From the NCBI RefSeq assembly GCF_900496995.4, contig NC_044012.1, forward strand, positions 23,846,759 to 23,910,758: DNA of 64,000 bases, given 5' to 3'. A program made the position numbers and the translations under genes. Positions 25,001 through 34,200 of the stretch are shown piece after piece. Each line of letters opens with the position of its first letter. Position 1 is the first letter of the stretch. The notes beneath the pieces are model-generated. The model was not told the DNA's origin and searched no databases. It saw only the letters and a list, made by a program, of their open reading frames with translations. The stretch comes from Aquila chrysaetos chrysaetos. Taxonomy: Eukaryota > Chordata > Aves > Accipitriformes > Accipitridae.

Positions 25001-27776
25001 TGCAGACACTGCCCACGTGTGGGCATGCTCATGTTCACTGCCTGCTCAGACACACGTGAGGTCCTGTGTGCGGGAGTGTGCTGATGTGCAAACCTACCTG
25101 CTCATGTGAGCACGTGTCCATATGCATCTGTGCATGGTTGCCACACCTGGAAAACCTCCCCTTCCTCATATGCCCAGATGTGCTCACAACATACACGCTC
25201 AGATGTGTCGACACACCCCCTGCTTGGCCATATGCACCCAAAGAGCTGCTAGCACATGCATGTGCTTGCACACATCCACATGGTTGTCCCCACTTGCACA
25301 ATCAGCCCCAGGTACTGTGCAGGTGGCCACATTTGTACATAATGTGTAACTGCATGCACACACCCCCCACCTCCAGCACATGTACCTCTGTGCATATGCA
25401 CATGAGCACACTTGTGTGCTTGTACACATGTGTGTGACACACAGGATGCCTCACCAGCCGCTCTCCCCTCTCTTTCCAGCCCCCATCCTTGCCCAGACAC
25501 TGCCTGGCAGGAGGAAGGTCCCCTCTGTCCCATGGCAAGGGATGGTGGTTCTGCAGGCTCAGGGCTTGCCTAGCACCCTATCTCCACCTGGCTGGGGTGG
25601 AATGTGCCAGCTGGAGTGCCATGGGCCAGTGGCAGTACCCGTGGGCAACTTCTGCCAGGCTCAGGGCACCCCAGGGTGCTAATATCATCCCTCTCGCCTG
25701 CAGGTGGAGTGTAACTCCAAGTTGGATCCCACCAACACCACCTTCCTGAAGGTAGGCGGGTGGCAGGGGGCAGCTGGGCAGTCCCTCCTGCCCATGAAGT
25801 GCCCTATTGCCCTCTGCCCCAGGGTTGCAGGGTGTCCCCACCTCCCCATTTGAGGCCCGTCCTGGCCACGGGGCTGGGGACAGGTGGGGAGAGCAGTGTG
25901 GCCCCAGCAGTGGCATCCTGCGAGCAGGTACCAGGGGACAGGGTGGGCAGCAAGGGCACCCTCCCATACTAAGCAGGACCTTCTCTCTGCAGATGGCTGA
26001 CTCCGGTGGGCTGCCCCAGGTTACACAGGTGAGCCCTCACAATTTCCCCAGTTAACTGGGTACACTGGGCCCTGAGACATGCATGGGTGCTGTCCCTGGC
26101 TAGCAAGGGATGGGCTGAGGTGGGCATAGGGGTCTTTGGCAGGGGCTGCCAGAGGCAACGTGGGGCTAAGTGGGGATCTCGGCCCTGGTGCTGCTTCAAC
26201 TCGGCGTGCTCTCTCCCCGCAGCCCGGCAAGCTGACCGAAGCCTTCAAGTACTTCCTGCAAGGCATGGGCTACAGTGAGTGCCAGGGCTGGGCAGGGGGC
26301 TGGCACATGCCTGTGTGTGCATGTGTGTGTGTGCCTGTGTGTGCGTGTGCTGAGCCTGCCACAGGAGAGGAGCCTGGCACCCCCGCGTGCCCATCCTGAT
26401 GGAAAGCTGCACGTGCGTCTGTGGCGTTGTATGTGCAGGTGCACAAGATGTCTATCTGTACATTCGTAGGGGCGCGAGATGTGCAGGCTCTGTGTGCACA
26501 CAGATGTGTGTACAAAGGCTCTGTGTGTACCTATGTGCGTGGACAGGATCTCTGTGCGTGCACGCACACTTACATGTCTGTGGGCATGCACAAGCAGGGG
26601 CTGTGTGTGCACACAGACGTGCAGAGTCCATGTGCACAAGTCCGTGTGCATATGTGTGTGCATAGGTCCATGGGCACGTGTGTGTGTATGTGTGTGCAGG
26701 TCTGTGTGCGTACCTGTGTGTGCACACATGTGAAGGTCCACATACACACGTGTGTGTTTGCAGGTCCACATGCACATGCACGTGTGTCTGTGTGTGTGCA
26801 GGTCTGTGTGCACACGTGCAGTTCCGTGTGCATGCACACGTGGGGCTGGGCAGGGGCTCCTGGCCCCGCAGAGCGGCCAGCTCGGCTGACGCTCTCTTTC
26901 TGCCCTCCCTGCCCTTCTCCCGCTCCACCCCTGCCAGTCGCCCACCTGAAGGATCGGAGGCTGAGTGGAAGCACAGGTACCGCTCAGTGCTGCTCGGCCC
27001 GTGCCTGCTGCTGCATGGTGCCCGCCTGGCCTGTGCCCTCGAGCTGCCTGGGCACCTTTGGGAGCAGCCTGGGTGCGGGGCTGGCCTTCCCCAGCCAGGT
27101 GCCCTCTGCCCTGCTCCACTTTGCCTGAGACGGCACCTTGAGCCGGGTCTGGGAGCTGAGAAAGGGCATTCAGAGAAGTCCCCCCCGATACAGGCACAGT
27201 CTCGGCAGTGTGCCCACTGTGCTCTCCTCCAGCCAGCCAGGAGCTGTGGCTGCTGGGCATCCTGGCTGGAGGAAGGTGTCACCTTCCTTGCACACACTGG
27301 GGAGCCAGGAGGGCTCCCATCCCGGCTCACTTCTCCACGGTGTGACGGCCAGGGGCCCCCACTGCCTCGTGCTCAGTGGTCATGTGCCCGGGAGATGTGC
27401 CCGGCACACGCACCAGGGCACCCCATCCCTGCCCTGCTGTCCCGTGCCAGCCTGGAGCTGCTCATGTTGTCACAGCACCGCATGCTGCAAGCTTGTGCCT
27501 GGGGTCATTCGCATTGGGGAGTGGGACCGGCGGCTTTGCTTGTGTGAGGCAATGTCAGCTCAGGTCCTTCTGGCTTTTGGAGGGAGCTGAGCACCCTGGC
27601 CATCTCTCTGTGCCCGTGCAGTGCCATCCGCCAGCATGACCCGCCTGGCACGCTCCCGCACGGCCTCCCTCACCAGCGCCAGCTCAGTGGATGGCACCCG
27701 CCCACGTGCCTGCACCCACTCGGAGAGCACCGAGGCCATGGGGCAGATCAACCACACCATGGAGGTATCGTGCTGA
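9826..27776 (+). CDS. NDRG4: NDRG4 (N-myc downstream-regulated gene 4), complete, 17 coding exons
   Basis: The coding exons are 9826-9862, 13755-13846, 14329-14373, 21086-21191, 22461-22581, 22854-22916, 23121-23181, 23493-23579, 23677-23733, 24112-24215, 24761-24817, 24917-24968, 25704-25751, 25993-26028, 26223-26274, 26938-26976 and 27622-27776. All introns are GT-AG and the phase is continuous, giving 403 residues and TGA. The start [13 protein letters not shown] and the NDR domain from EHDIETPYG (residue 59) match vertebrate NDRG4. The domain is an alpha/beta-hydrolase fold that in this family lacks a working catalytic triad; the nucleophile-elbow region reads [15 protein letters not shown] (about residue 162). 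The Ser/Thr/Arg-rich tail ([17 protein letters not shown]) resembles the phosphorylated tails of NDRG proteins. Family knowledge places it in the cytoplasm of neurons and cardiomyocytes, supporting survival, trafficking and sodium-channel clustering. No lesion is seen. Using the first exon at 18,853 instead gives 352 residues, the known length of NDRG4-Bvar. Confidence 0.97.
10061..13754 (+). other. NDRG4 intron 1
   Basis: No exon recognised. It holds a (TAA)n microsatellite at 10,986-11,039 and an AT island at 11,831-11,846 (TTTAATTAATAAAGG). The rest is unremarkable GC-rich intron. Confidence 0.8.
10986..11039 (+). repeat. (ATG/TAA)n trinucleotide microsatellite
   Basis: Runs of ATG at both ends flank a longer (TAA)n core in NDRG4 intron 1. 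It is a simple repeat and likely polymorphic. Confidence 0.9.
13755..13846 (+). CDS. NDRG4: NDRG4 coding exon 2
   Basis: Residues 13-43, including MAGLHELRF and [10 protein letters not shown]. The in-frame ATG at residue 21 is the likely start of the 'H' form, since a protein begun there is 383 residues, or 370 without the cassette exon, close to the 371-residue human form. The flanks are GCAG| and |GTGAGT. Confidence 0.95.
13920..14185 (+). repeat. TG/CA-rich degenerate repeat, NDRG4 intron 2
   Basis: Alternating purine-pyrimidine DNA such as GTGTGTGTGCTGG, ACACATGCAGG and ATGTGTGTG, in irregular 8-20 bp phrases. Similar tracts occur in introns 3, 12 and 15 of the same gene. It is a candidate Z-DNA-forming sequence. 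Confidence 0.8.
14329..14373 (+). CDS. NDRG4: NDRG4 coding exon 3
   Basis: Fifteen codons, residues 44-58, [15 protein letters not shown], phase 0 at both ends. It matches the segment before EHDIETPYG in the long mammalian isoforms. The flanks are CCAG| and |GTAGGA. Confidence 0.95.
14707..14726. promoter_or_regulatory. 20-bp perfect palindrome resembling an RFX X-box
   Basis: ACCATTGCCATGGCAATGGT is a perfect inverted repeat. It resembles the RFX-family X-box, a GTTGCC/GGCAAC palindrome, with one base changed in each arm. It lies in NDRG4 intron 3 and could be a regulatory site; binding is inferred only. Confidence 0.4.
17590..18400 (+). repeat. TG/CA-rich degenerate repeat, NDRG4 intron 3
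   Basis: About 800 bases of GTGTGCATG, ACATGTGTAC and CATGCACAT phrases, with interruptions. It ends about 150 bases before the CCAAT boxes of the internal NDRG4 promoter. It is the largest of four such tracts in the gene. Confidence 0.8.
18540..18852 (+). promoter_or_regulatory. NDRG4: Internal NDRG4 promoter (short-form promoter) and 5' UTR
   Basis: Two CCAAT boxes (18,565 and 18,596) and a good TATA box, TATAAAT at 18,719-18,725, precede the alternative start codon at 18,853. The TATA position predicts initiation near 18,750 and a 5' UTR of about 100 bases. Unlike the CpG promoter 9 kb upstream, this is a TATA-type promoter, consistent with tissue-restricted expression of the short form known in mammals. 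Confidence 0.75.
18853..18873 (+). CDS. NDRG4: NDRG4 alternative first exon (short form)
   Basis: Seven codons, MPECWDG, ending at a GTAGGT donor in phase 0. Joined to the exon at 21,086 they give [16 protein letters not shown], the known N terminus of NDRG4-B. With all downstream exons the product is 352 residues, and without the 39-bp cassette 339, equal to the reported NDRG4-Bvar and NDRG4-B lengths. Confidence 0.93.
18874..21085 (+). other. NDRG4 intron between short-form exon 1 and exon 4
   Basis: No exon seen. It contains a 16-base C run at 19,463-19,478, an (ATCCC)n repeat at 20,713-20,741 and a pyrimidine-rich (CCCTT)n-like tract at about 20,815-20,857. Confidence 0.8.
20713..20857 (+). 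repeat. (ATCCC)n pentamer and pyrimidine-rich simple repeats
   Basis: Five tandem ATCCC units are followed, about 75 bases on, by TTCCCTTCC-type polypyrimidine sequence. These are simple repeats in an NDRG4 intron. Confidence 0.8.
21086..21191 (+). CDS. NDRG4: NDRG4 coding exon 4, start of the NDR domain
   Basis: Residues 59-94, [14 protein letters not shown] through TYHDVGLN. It is used by both long and short forms. It starts in phase 0 and ends after the first base of the His-94 codon. The flanks are CCAG| and |GTGAGT. Confidence 0.97.
22461..22581 (+). CDS. NDRG4: NDRG4 coding exon 5
   Basis: Residues 94-134, including [33 protein letters not shown]. The sequence is almost identical to mammalian NDRG4. 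The flanks are ACAG| and |GTAGGT. Confidence 0.97.
22854..22916 (+). CDS. NDRG4: NDRG4 coding exon 6
   Basis: Residues 134-155, [21 protein letters not shown]. The flanks are GCAG| and |GTGAGT. Confidence 0.96.
23121..23181 (+). CDS. NDRG4: NDRG4 coding exon 7
   Basis: Residues 155-175, [20 protein letters not shown]. It covers the strand-turn-helix that corresponds to the hydrolase nucleophile elbow, where NDRG proteins carry G/A rather than a catalytic Ser. Confidence 0.97.
23493..23579 (+). CDS. NDRG4: NDRG4 coding exon 8
   Basis: Residues 176-204, [20 protein letters not shown] and GWIDWAAAK. It is phase 0 at both ends. Confidence 0.97.
23677..23733 (+). CDS. NDRG4: NDRG4 coding exon 9
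   Basis: Residues 205-223, [19 protein letters not shown], phase 0 at both ends. Confidence 0.96.
24112..24215 (+). CDS. NDRG4: NDRG4 coding exon 10
   Basis: Residues 224-258, [20 protein letters not shown] and the helix [13 protein letters not shown]. It ends in phase 2 with a GTGAGC donor. Confidence 0.96.
24761..24817 (+). CDS. NDRG4: NDRG4 coding exon 11
   Basis: Residues 258-277, [20 protein letters not shown], between ATCAG| and |GTAAGA. Confidence 0.96.
24917..24968 (+). CDS. NDRG4: NDRG4 coding exon 12
   Basis: Residues 277-294, [17 protein letters not shown]. It includes the acid-position loop VVGDNAPAE of the hydrolase fold. Confidence 0.96.
25000..25450 (+). repeat. TG/CA-rich degenerate repeat, NDRG4 intron 12
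   Basis: ACACATGCATGTGC, CACACATCC and TGTGTGTGACAC phrases occur in CA-rich orientation. It is the third of four similar tracts in this gene. Confidence 0.75.
25704..25751 (+). CDS. NDRG4: NDRG4 coding exon 13
   Basis: Sixteen codons, residues 295-310, [16 protein letters not shown]. It starts with GTG immediately after the acceptor CAG. Confidence 0.95.
25993..26028 (+). CDS. NDRG4: NDRG4 coding exon 14
   Basis: Twelve codons, residues 311-322, [12 protein letters not shown], phase 0 at both ends. Confidence 0.95.
26223..26274 (+). CDS. NDRG4: NDRG4 coding exon 15
   Basis: Residues 323-340, [17 protein letters not shown]. It ends after the first base (A) of the next codon, so it can join the 39-bp cassette (giving Ile) or skip to the last exon (giving Met). 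Confidence 0.96.
26300..26860 (+). repeat. TG/CA-rich degenerate repeat, NDRG4 intron 15
   Basis: More than 500 bases of GTGTGTGCATG, GTGCACACAG and CACGTGTGTG phrases between exon 15 and the alternative cassette exon, ending about 80 bases before the cassette. Alternating purine-pyrimidine DNA of this type is prone to Z-DNA and could influence splicing; that effect is inferred. Confidence 0.8.
26938..26976 (+). CDS. NDRG4: NDRG4 coding exon 16, 39-bp cassette
   Basis: Thirty-nine bases encoding [13 protein letters not shown] with the shared split codons. It is exactly thirteen codons long, so skipping keeps the frame. It corresponds to the 13-residue insert that separates NDRG4-Bvar from NDRG4-B in mammals. 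The flanks are CCAG| and |GTACCG. Confidence 0.93.
27622..27776 (+). CDS. NDRG4: NDRG4 coding exon 17 and stop
   Basis: Residues 353-403, [34 protein letters not shown] and NHTMEVSC, then TGA. The Ser/Thr/Arg-rich stretch is the probable kinase-target tail, and the C-terminal MEVSC matches mammalian NDRG4. Confidence 0.97.
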
Positions 27777-30055
27777 GGACCACACCCGCTGCCGACATCT
27801 CCTCCAGAGCCATCTCCCATCCGTCAGCATCCCGCCAGCACCCACCTGCCCCGTGGACATCCTCTACCAGGGCCCTCGCTCCTTTGGGATCGATTTGTCT
27901 TCTTTGCTGTTGGCCTCATCCCTTTGTCTGGTACCGGAGAAGGAGAGGGGCTTCACTTCACTGCCTCCTGGCTCCAGCTCCTGGCTTTGTCCAGCAGTCA
28001 CACATGGTTCTGCATTGGTCCTCACCCTCCCTAGCACTGGCTTGGCCCTGGCTTGGGAGGGTGGGTGGCAGGGGGACAGGGCCAGGATGAAGGAGCGGGA
28101 CAGGGTGGTGAGATGGGGACGGGATGGTGCGATGGGGCAGGACAGCAGGCTGTGGGCAGGACGGCAGGATGTGGAGAGGACACAGAAGGTAGATTGGTCC
28201 CCCAAGGTCAACCAACGGCTGGCCAAGCCAGAAGGAAGACAGGAACAGGGAGTGGTGCTCACTGGGACGTCACTGGGCCCTTTCCTGGGGATGCAGCTTC
28301 CATTTCTCCCTGCTGGCCCTCCCTGGGGAGAGCTAGCATGGGATCCCCCAGCACACCCAGGACCTCGTGTCCCAGACCCGGCTGAGCATTGGGAGAAATT
28401 GCACCCCAAACTGTCCTCTCGCCCTGGTCATGTACCCTGAGGGCTGCCCCGGGGCAGGGGTAGAGGGCTCAGCCTTGCTCCAGAAGCCATCAGGGCAGGA
28501 GGGTGGCATGGGCGTCCCGCTGCCTCTGCCCACGCCCTCGCCCGTGGTGGCACTTCCTTGGTCCCTTGTTGCAAGAAGGACAATCACCGCCTGCCACCAG
28601 AAATGCACCGGAGGGGGAAGGGGGCTGTGTGCCCTGGCTTGCTCTGTCCCTGCCACACCGGCAGTTCCACTCGCAGCTCTTGGGCTGAGGCCGCCAGGGC
28701 TCAGAGGCCACCGGCTTTGGGGACATCGCATGGCAAATCCCCCCTCCAGTTTCACCACAGCCCGTGGGTGTCACCGCAGTGGAGCCATTAGCAATAAGAT
28801 GAGACACTCCTCCCCTGCAATGCTGGGGAGCCCTCAGCACTCTCTGCCCTGCAGGGTACATCACTGCAAGGTGCTGGCAGTGTGGGGTGACCCATGGAAT
28901 GTGGGGAGCACCCCAGTGTCTGGTTCTGCCCACAGGCTGGCTTTGCCCACAGAGCTGGCCAGACCCACCATGGCCCCCCCAAATCCACTCCCTCCCCAGC
29001 ATCTTGCCTGCGCACTGAGCGGGGCGTCTCTCAAGGGCTTGGGTCCCCCCGAGCCGCGGGGCCCCATCCGGCCACCGGCTACAGGTGGATCCAGCCTCTC
29101 GCGCTCGGCACGGACAGCCGCGTCATCGCGTAACCCCACCATCGGCCACCCAGCCTCTGCTACTGTCCCTGGCCCACCCCCCCCAGCAGCAGAGCCCAGC
29201 TCCTCCTGCACCTGGGGTGAGGGAGCCCCTGGCTCTGGCGATGGGTGCTCAGGTCTTTGCGGGTGGTCCGTGGGAGACCCGAGCCGGGACCTGTAGGGGA
29301 CCCACTGGGTGCCACCATCTGGACGAGCAGAACCAGCCCACTGGGAGCAGGTCCCACCCAGCTCCCCAAAAGCACTTGCCCCCCAGACCCCGTGCCCGCT
29401 GCCCAGCAAGGGGCACAGGTGTCCCAGGGCTACCAGTGAGTGTATGAGGGCTTTTGGCCCTGAGACCTGTGCCCCACCCAGCCCCTCCCACATTGAATGG
29501 CTACCCCGAAACACCAGTGTCCCCATTTGTCCCCCACTTTGTTCTGCCGTGTGCTTCCTTCTTAGTGTGACTCTGAAAGCTATGTAGCTCCTTTTTACTG
29601 TAGATACCGCTGCGATCTCTTGTTTTCTCAGCGTGTCCTTCCAGATGATATATATATAAATACCTATACATAATATATATAAGGGTTTGTCCGGTCCCTG
29701 ACCTTTTTGGGTTCATTCCCCGTTGTATTCTCATCCAAGCGGTGCTGTGTGGTTCCGCTGGAGGTGGTCTGGCCGTGCTCGCCTTTGGTTCCTCACCTTG
29801 GTTTTGTCAGTTGGTTTACTTTTCCCTGGTGGTTTGTTCTTTTGATTTTGTTGGTTTTCCTTTTTTCCTGGTCACAGCGGAATTTAATGCATTTTCCAGT
29901 CTGAGCGCAACCTGGTTTCGTTACGGCGGCATCAAGGCTGCAGCACTCATGAGACGGCAATATGTAAACCGGATTTAACTAACTTGTTGCTGTAGAGAGG
30001 ATTTACTGTGTTGGAAAAAAAAAACCAAACTAATAAAGATGTTAAGAACCTGCTG
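27777..30055 (+). other. NDRG4: NDRG4 3' UTR
   Basis: About 2.3 kb without introns recognised, running from the stop codon to a poly(A) signal. The last 500 bases change from GC-rich to AT-rich and include a TATATATAAATA block at about 29,647-29,682. That end is the part most likely to carry conserved mRNA-stability or localisation sites. Open frames inside are not supported as genes. Confidence 0.8.
30032..30037 (+). terminator. NDRG4: NDRG4 poly(A) signal AATAAA
   Basis: A canonical AATAAA lies about 2.26 kb after the stop, followed by a TG/T-rich stretch (CTGTGCTCTTTT). Cleavage is expected near 30,050-30,055. Confidence 0.8.
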
Positions 30056-31200
30056 TGCTCTTTTCAACATGCTGCAGGGAAATGGGTCTGACCCCATCCT
30101 GGGCCTGCCTGCAGAGATCTGGCAGGCAGGGAGAACAAGGGGGACACCTTGGCCACCAACCCCACCAGGGGCTGCACTGCTGGGAAAGGGGGACCAGAGA
30201 GGAGCCCAGGACCCCAGGGGGCATGTGGACGGGAGCCGTGGGGTGCTTTGGCTTCGGGGCAGCCATAAGCAGAGTGCCCCATATGTTGGAAGTGGATGGA
30301 GACTGGAAAGATGCCAGTTGTGGCCCAGTGAGGTTGGATCCAAGGGGTGTGCACTGAGGGAGGAAAGACCCGTGGCTGCACAACTCTGGGGATCATCAGG
30401 GTCCTCAGGAGATCCAGCCTCCCTGTCCTCTTCCAGGACTGCAGGCTCCCTGTTTGTCTCCCTATCAAGGTCTGAATGTCATGGGCCACAGCCCTTTCTA
30501 AGGATCCCCTCCCTGCATCCTAGCCTCATCCCTGCTCCAGTGTGTCAGTGTCTGCCTTGTACTGGTCCCAGTCCCTGAAGAGGGTCCCAGAGCCAGGGCA
30601 TGGAGGGAGAGTGACTCTGTAGTCCACACGCATGGTTGCCTGGGGTGTGTGGAGAAGAGCCTGGACACGTGGGGATGGAGTGCAAACTGCCAAGACTGAG
30701 CTGAGATGTGGGCAGGCAGCCTGGGAGCCTTTCTTGGCTGGTTCAGCTGGAGGGTTCTGCTGGTTTCCCTGCCTTTGGTTCTTCCTCTGTCCTGCTCCAG
30801 CCTTGAGGCTCCTCTCTTGCTGGCCCCTTCCTCCTTCTGCTTTGGTTTTGGGGGCCTCCCTCCTGCCCCTTCTTTCTCTTTCCCTCTTTCCAGCATTGGG
30901 CTCTCCCTCCTCTGGTCTTGGGATCTTCTCTGGCAGGGACGTCTATTTGGGCCCCACTCTCTGCTGCCCCGACCCCCCACCCCCTGCATGGGTGAGCCTC
31001 ATCTGGGTGGAGGGAGACTGGAATAGTCCTGGTGGGGCTGGGATGGGTTGTCTCCTGCCTGGCTCTAGGACTGGAGACCATTGTGGTGTCAGGGAAGCTG
31101 CAGCTGGGATAGCTGAGCTGCTGGGAGTGGAATGGCCTTGTGAGGACTTGACTATGGGCAGAAATTCGTGCCATGCCACTAGCCCATTATTGCCTCCATC
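30056..31200. other. Intergenic, GC-rich, no gene recognised
   Basis: No exon of SETD6 or CNOT1, the mammalian downstream neighbours of NDRG4, was recognised here. The open frames present are short and overlap in several phases. Confidence 0.6.
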
Positions 31201-34200
31201 GTGAATAATTATCTGGTACTGCCTGCTTACGAAAGAAGGCTGTTTATCTTCCTCCCACTGCGTCCAACACAAAGCAGTTTGCATGATGTACCATGTCAGC
31301 CAGTACATCCTCCTGTCCCACAGCACAAAATGAGGTCGTCATACTGCCCACCGAATGTGCCCACTGGCTATGTAGGCAGCCTGCGACACCTGTGCTCTTA
31401 AAGAAAGCAATTTAGTTGAGCACCAGGGATACTGTCACTACATATAGCTATATACTGAGGGAGATGGGAAAGATCTTCATTTGAGCAGGAGATCTGCAGG
31501 CATAAATGTAGATAACTCTGCTAAATGAAGCAAGTGATACGACGAATTACTGGAACGAGAACATCTCATCATGCAAGTTTCCAGTGAAAACATAGGAACT
31601 TAGGGAAAGAGTTGAGCTGGATTTGAGCATCTTTGCTCCTGAAGTGGAGGAGTCTATGCAGTCAGTACAATGAACTCAACTGAGAACAAGTTCCTCACTG
31701 AATCTACACGACGGTCTTACCGTAAAGTGGAAAGAATTAGCCCAGTTGTATTAAGATCTCTGAGAATCTCATCTTGAATACAGTGTACAAGTTTTGGTAA
31801 CCTCTTTGCAAGTCGAATAAGAATAAATGAGGAGAAGAGCTGTTAAGGTGTTATGGGGAACAGTGATCCAATTAACGAAGAGAAGGTCGGCTCGTTTGTT
31901 GGAATGTTTAGCTTAGTGAAATGAATGCTGGATTATGGACCATAGACCACTAGGGATAACTGAGAGAGGAAGAGGCGCAGTGAAAGGAACTGGTAAGAGG
32001 AGACCCAAGAGTGTGCAGGTGCAAACAAGTATGAAGATACGTGTTGGCATGTTAGAAGGCTCCTACGCAACGGTGCGTTGACTTTGCAACAATTTTTTCA
32101 TGTAAAGCGGCATGAAACCAGCTGGCGGCGTGTGAAAGTTGGTTTAAAGAAGCAGTTCTGTTGCGTGGCTGCCTGGACCAACAGGAATCATGATGCAGGA
32201 GGCTCTCATAGGACAGTTTCTCTTATCAGTGGCTCTTAGCTATGAGCTTTATTTCATTAGGTAATCAATTGCAGCTGTCTCTTGCCTGGACTAGTTAGTT
32301 TTGTCCTACAAGCAGTGAACTAGACAACAGTTTAGTGTATCTTCTAGCAAGCATAACATTTAAGACCTGGGAGGACTGTCACCCTGCTATGGGCAGAGTT
32401 AATGAATCTCTCAAATACTGCAGAAAAAGCTACTTGGGCCATTCCACTGTACTTACTCTCCTTCTTGTAGAAGGAAGAGCTTACGAGGTTCTTCTGTTTC
32501 CTTCACTTCTTCCCAGTATAAGAGAAGCCAAGGAGAGGGTGAGCCTCTCTATCTGCTCCTTTCTCTCTTTCATCGGCTTTCAAGATGGAAGTAAGGACCA
32601 GAGAAGAGCGGGCCATTGCTGAGACGGTGGTCTGACATGGATACTAGACACTTGCCTGATGTTCTAGTGATCAGGTTTTGTGAGCAAGAGGAACTTGAAG
32701 CCCAGTGGAATGCCAGTTCCAGCAGCAGCTTCTCCTCTCTTCCTGCAGAGTCTGCCAGATCCCTGGGCTGTGTTGTTGCAGTAAGAAAATGGACTTTGAA
32801 GATACTACTAGTGCTGGGGAAACAGGAAAGCTGCAAATGAATTAATTCTTGTCCAGCTTTAAGGCAAGTGTGGAGTCTGTAGTGGTGGGGTTTTTTTGTG
32901 TGTTTATGGCCTCAGCCATTTCCAGTACTAACTACATGGGGCTGCTGTTTACAACGGGGTGTTATTTTCACCTTTCTTTCTCTAGTACTTGGCGCCAACT
33001 TTGTTTTACTCTCTGTTTTAACAGATTTTTTTTCACATAAGCGATTTTTAGACAGTAGTTCAAAAGAGAAGTAGATTACTGAAAAATAGTTGGAAAGTTC
33101 TTAGAAAAGTGGCTATTTCCTTAACATTGATGGGCAGGATTTACAAGTCTTGCAGATCTACCCTTCCAAAGTTTTACACTCGCATTTTGAATAGCATAGT
33201 GATTGCTGCATATTATTATTTGGGTAGTACAATCTCACTACAAAACGAGGCATTCTTCCCCAGGGAGAAATGGGGAGGCAGCAGCATTAGGCATCCAAGT
33301 GTCCCATTTCTGTACTTTTCAGCTGGGCACGTCTCACGCACACAGGAATGTCCTTCTGCTCTTGGCTCTTCGGGTGGCTTTTGAGCTCCTGCTTCACACG
33401 CAGCCTTTGGCAGAGAGTGGGGACCCGCAGGGCTGGGGCTGCAGCCAGTGCCCTGACTGCTGGGTTGGTGGGGTCATTCCTCATCCAGATATTGCTTCTC
33501 TTCCCTGGGGGGTGCCCTGACTGGCTCCCTCCTGGCTTTGCAGTTTTAAAGTCCTTCTCACCTCAAACAAATTATCCCTTTCAGGCCTTTTGCACTCCTA
33601 ATAAACTTATTTGTATGTGACAATTGTAGCAGAAAGTGTTACTCTAACCATCAATATTTGTAACCAGACATGCAACTGAACACTGCATAAATCCTGAAAT
33701 GGAATTTCTGCATGTTCAGTCCTCTACTTGATCTCAGAAAACACCATTTAGCCAAGAAAGCATGAAGACATGAAGACAAATCCAGCAATACCTATCTAAT
33801 TTGATTTTTCCCTTCACTGAACCTGCCTCCCGACAAACAATTAGTGGATGACCATTATTTCTTGTTCTCACTGTTGGTAATTTAATTTGCTTCTTCATTT
33901 TAATTAAAAAAATATTATGAAGCTAATTTTTAAGTTATTGCACTTTGCAGATCTATTGAGTCCTCCCCACAGAGAGGACAGAACAGCATACAGCTAAAAT
34001 CAAAATCGTTAGCTGATCGGTTACTTTGGGCAGGATTAGTAGGCATGCCTCTTTACTCCCAGTCAGGTGCCCTACCCACTGCTCTGAACTACCTCTTAAA
34101 CTTGCAGTTGGAAGCCTAGGAACACAGTGGTAGAAGGAAAACCAATTGGTTGGGAGTAAAGAAGGAAAAGCATGCTATTAAATCCCAAGAAAATCAGCCT

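Noticed and set aside
26196-27260. Minus-strand open frame of 354 codons, rich in His-Thr-Cys
   Set aside because: It is a translation of the TG/CA repeat tract in NDRG4 intron 15.
32490-32541. Exon-like segment with good acceptor and GTGAGC donor
   Set aside because: It is only about 22 bases long with no partner exons and is expected by chance in a long AT-rich region.
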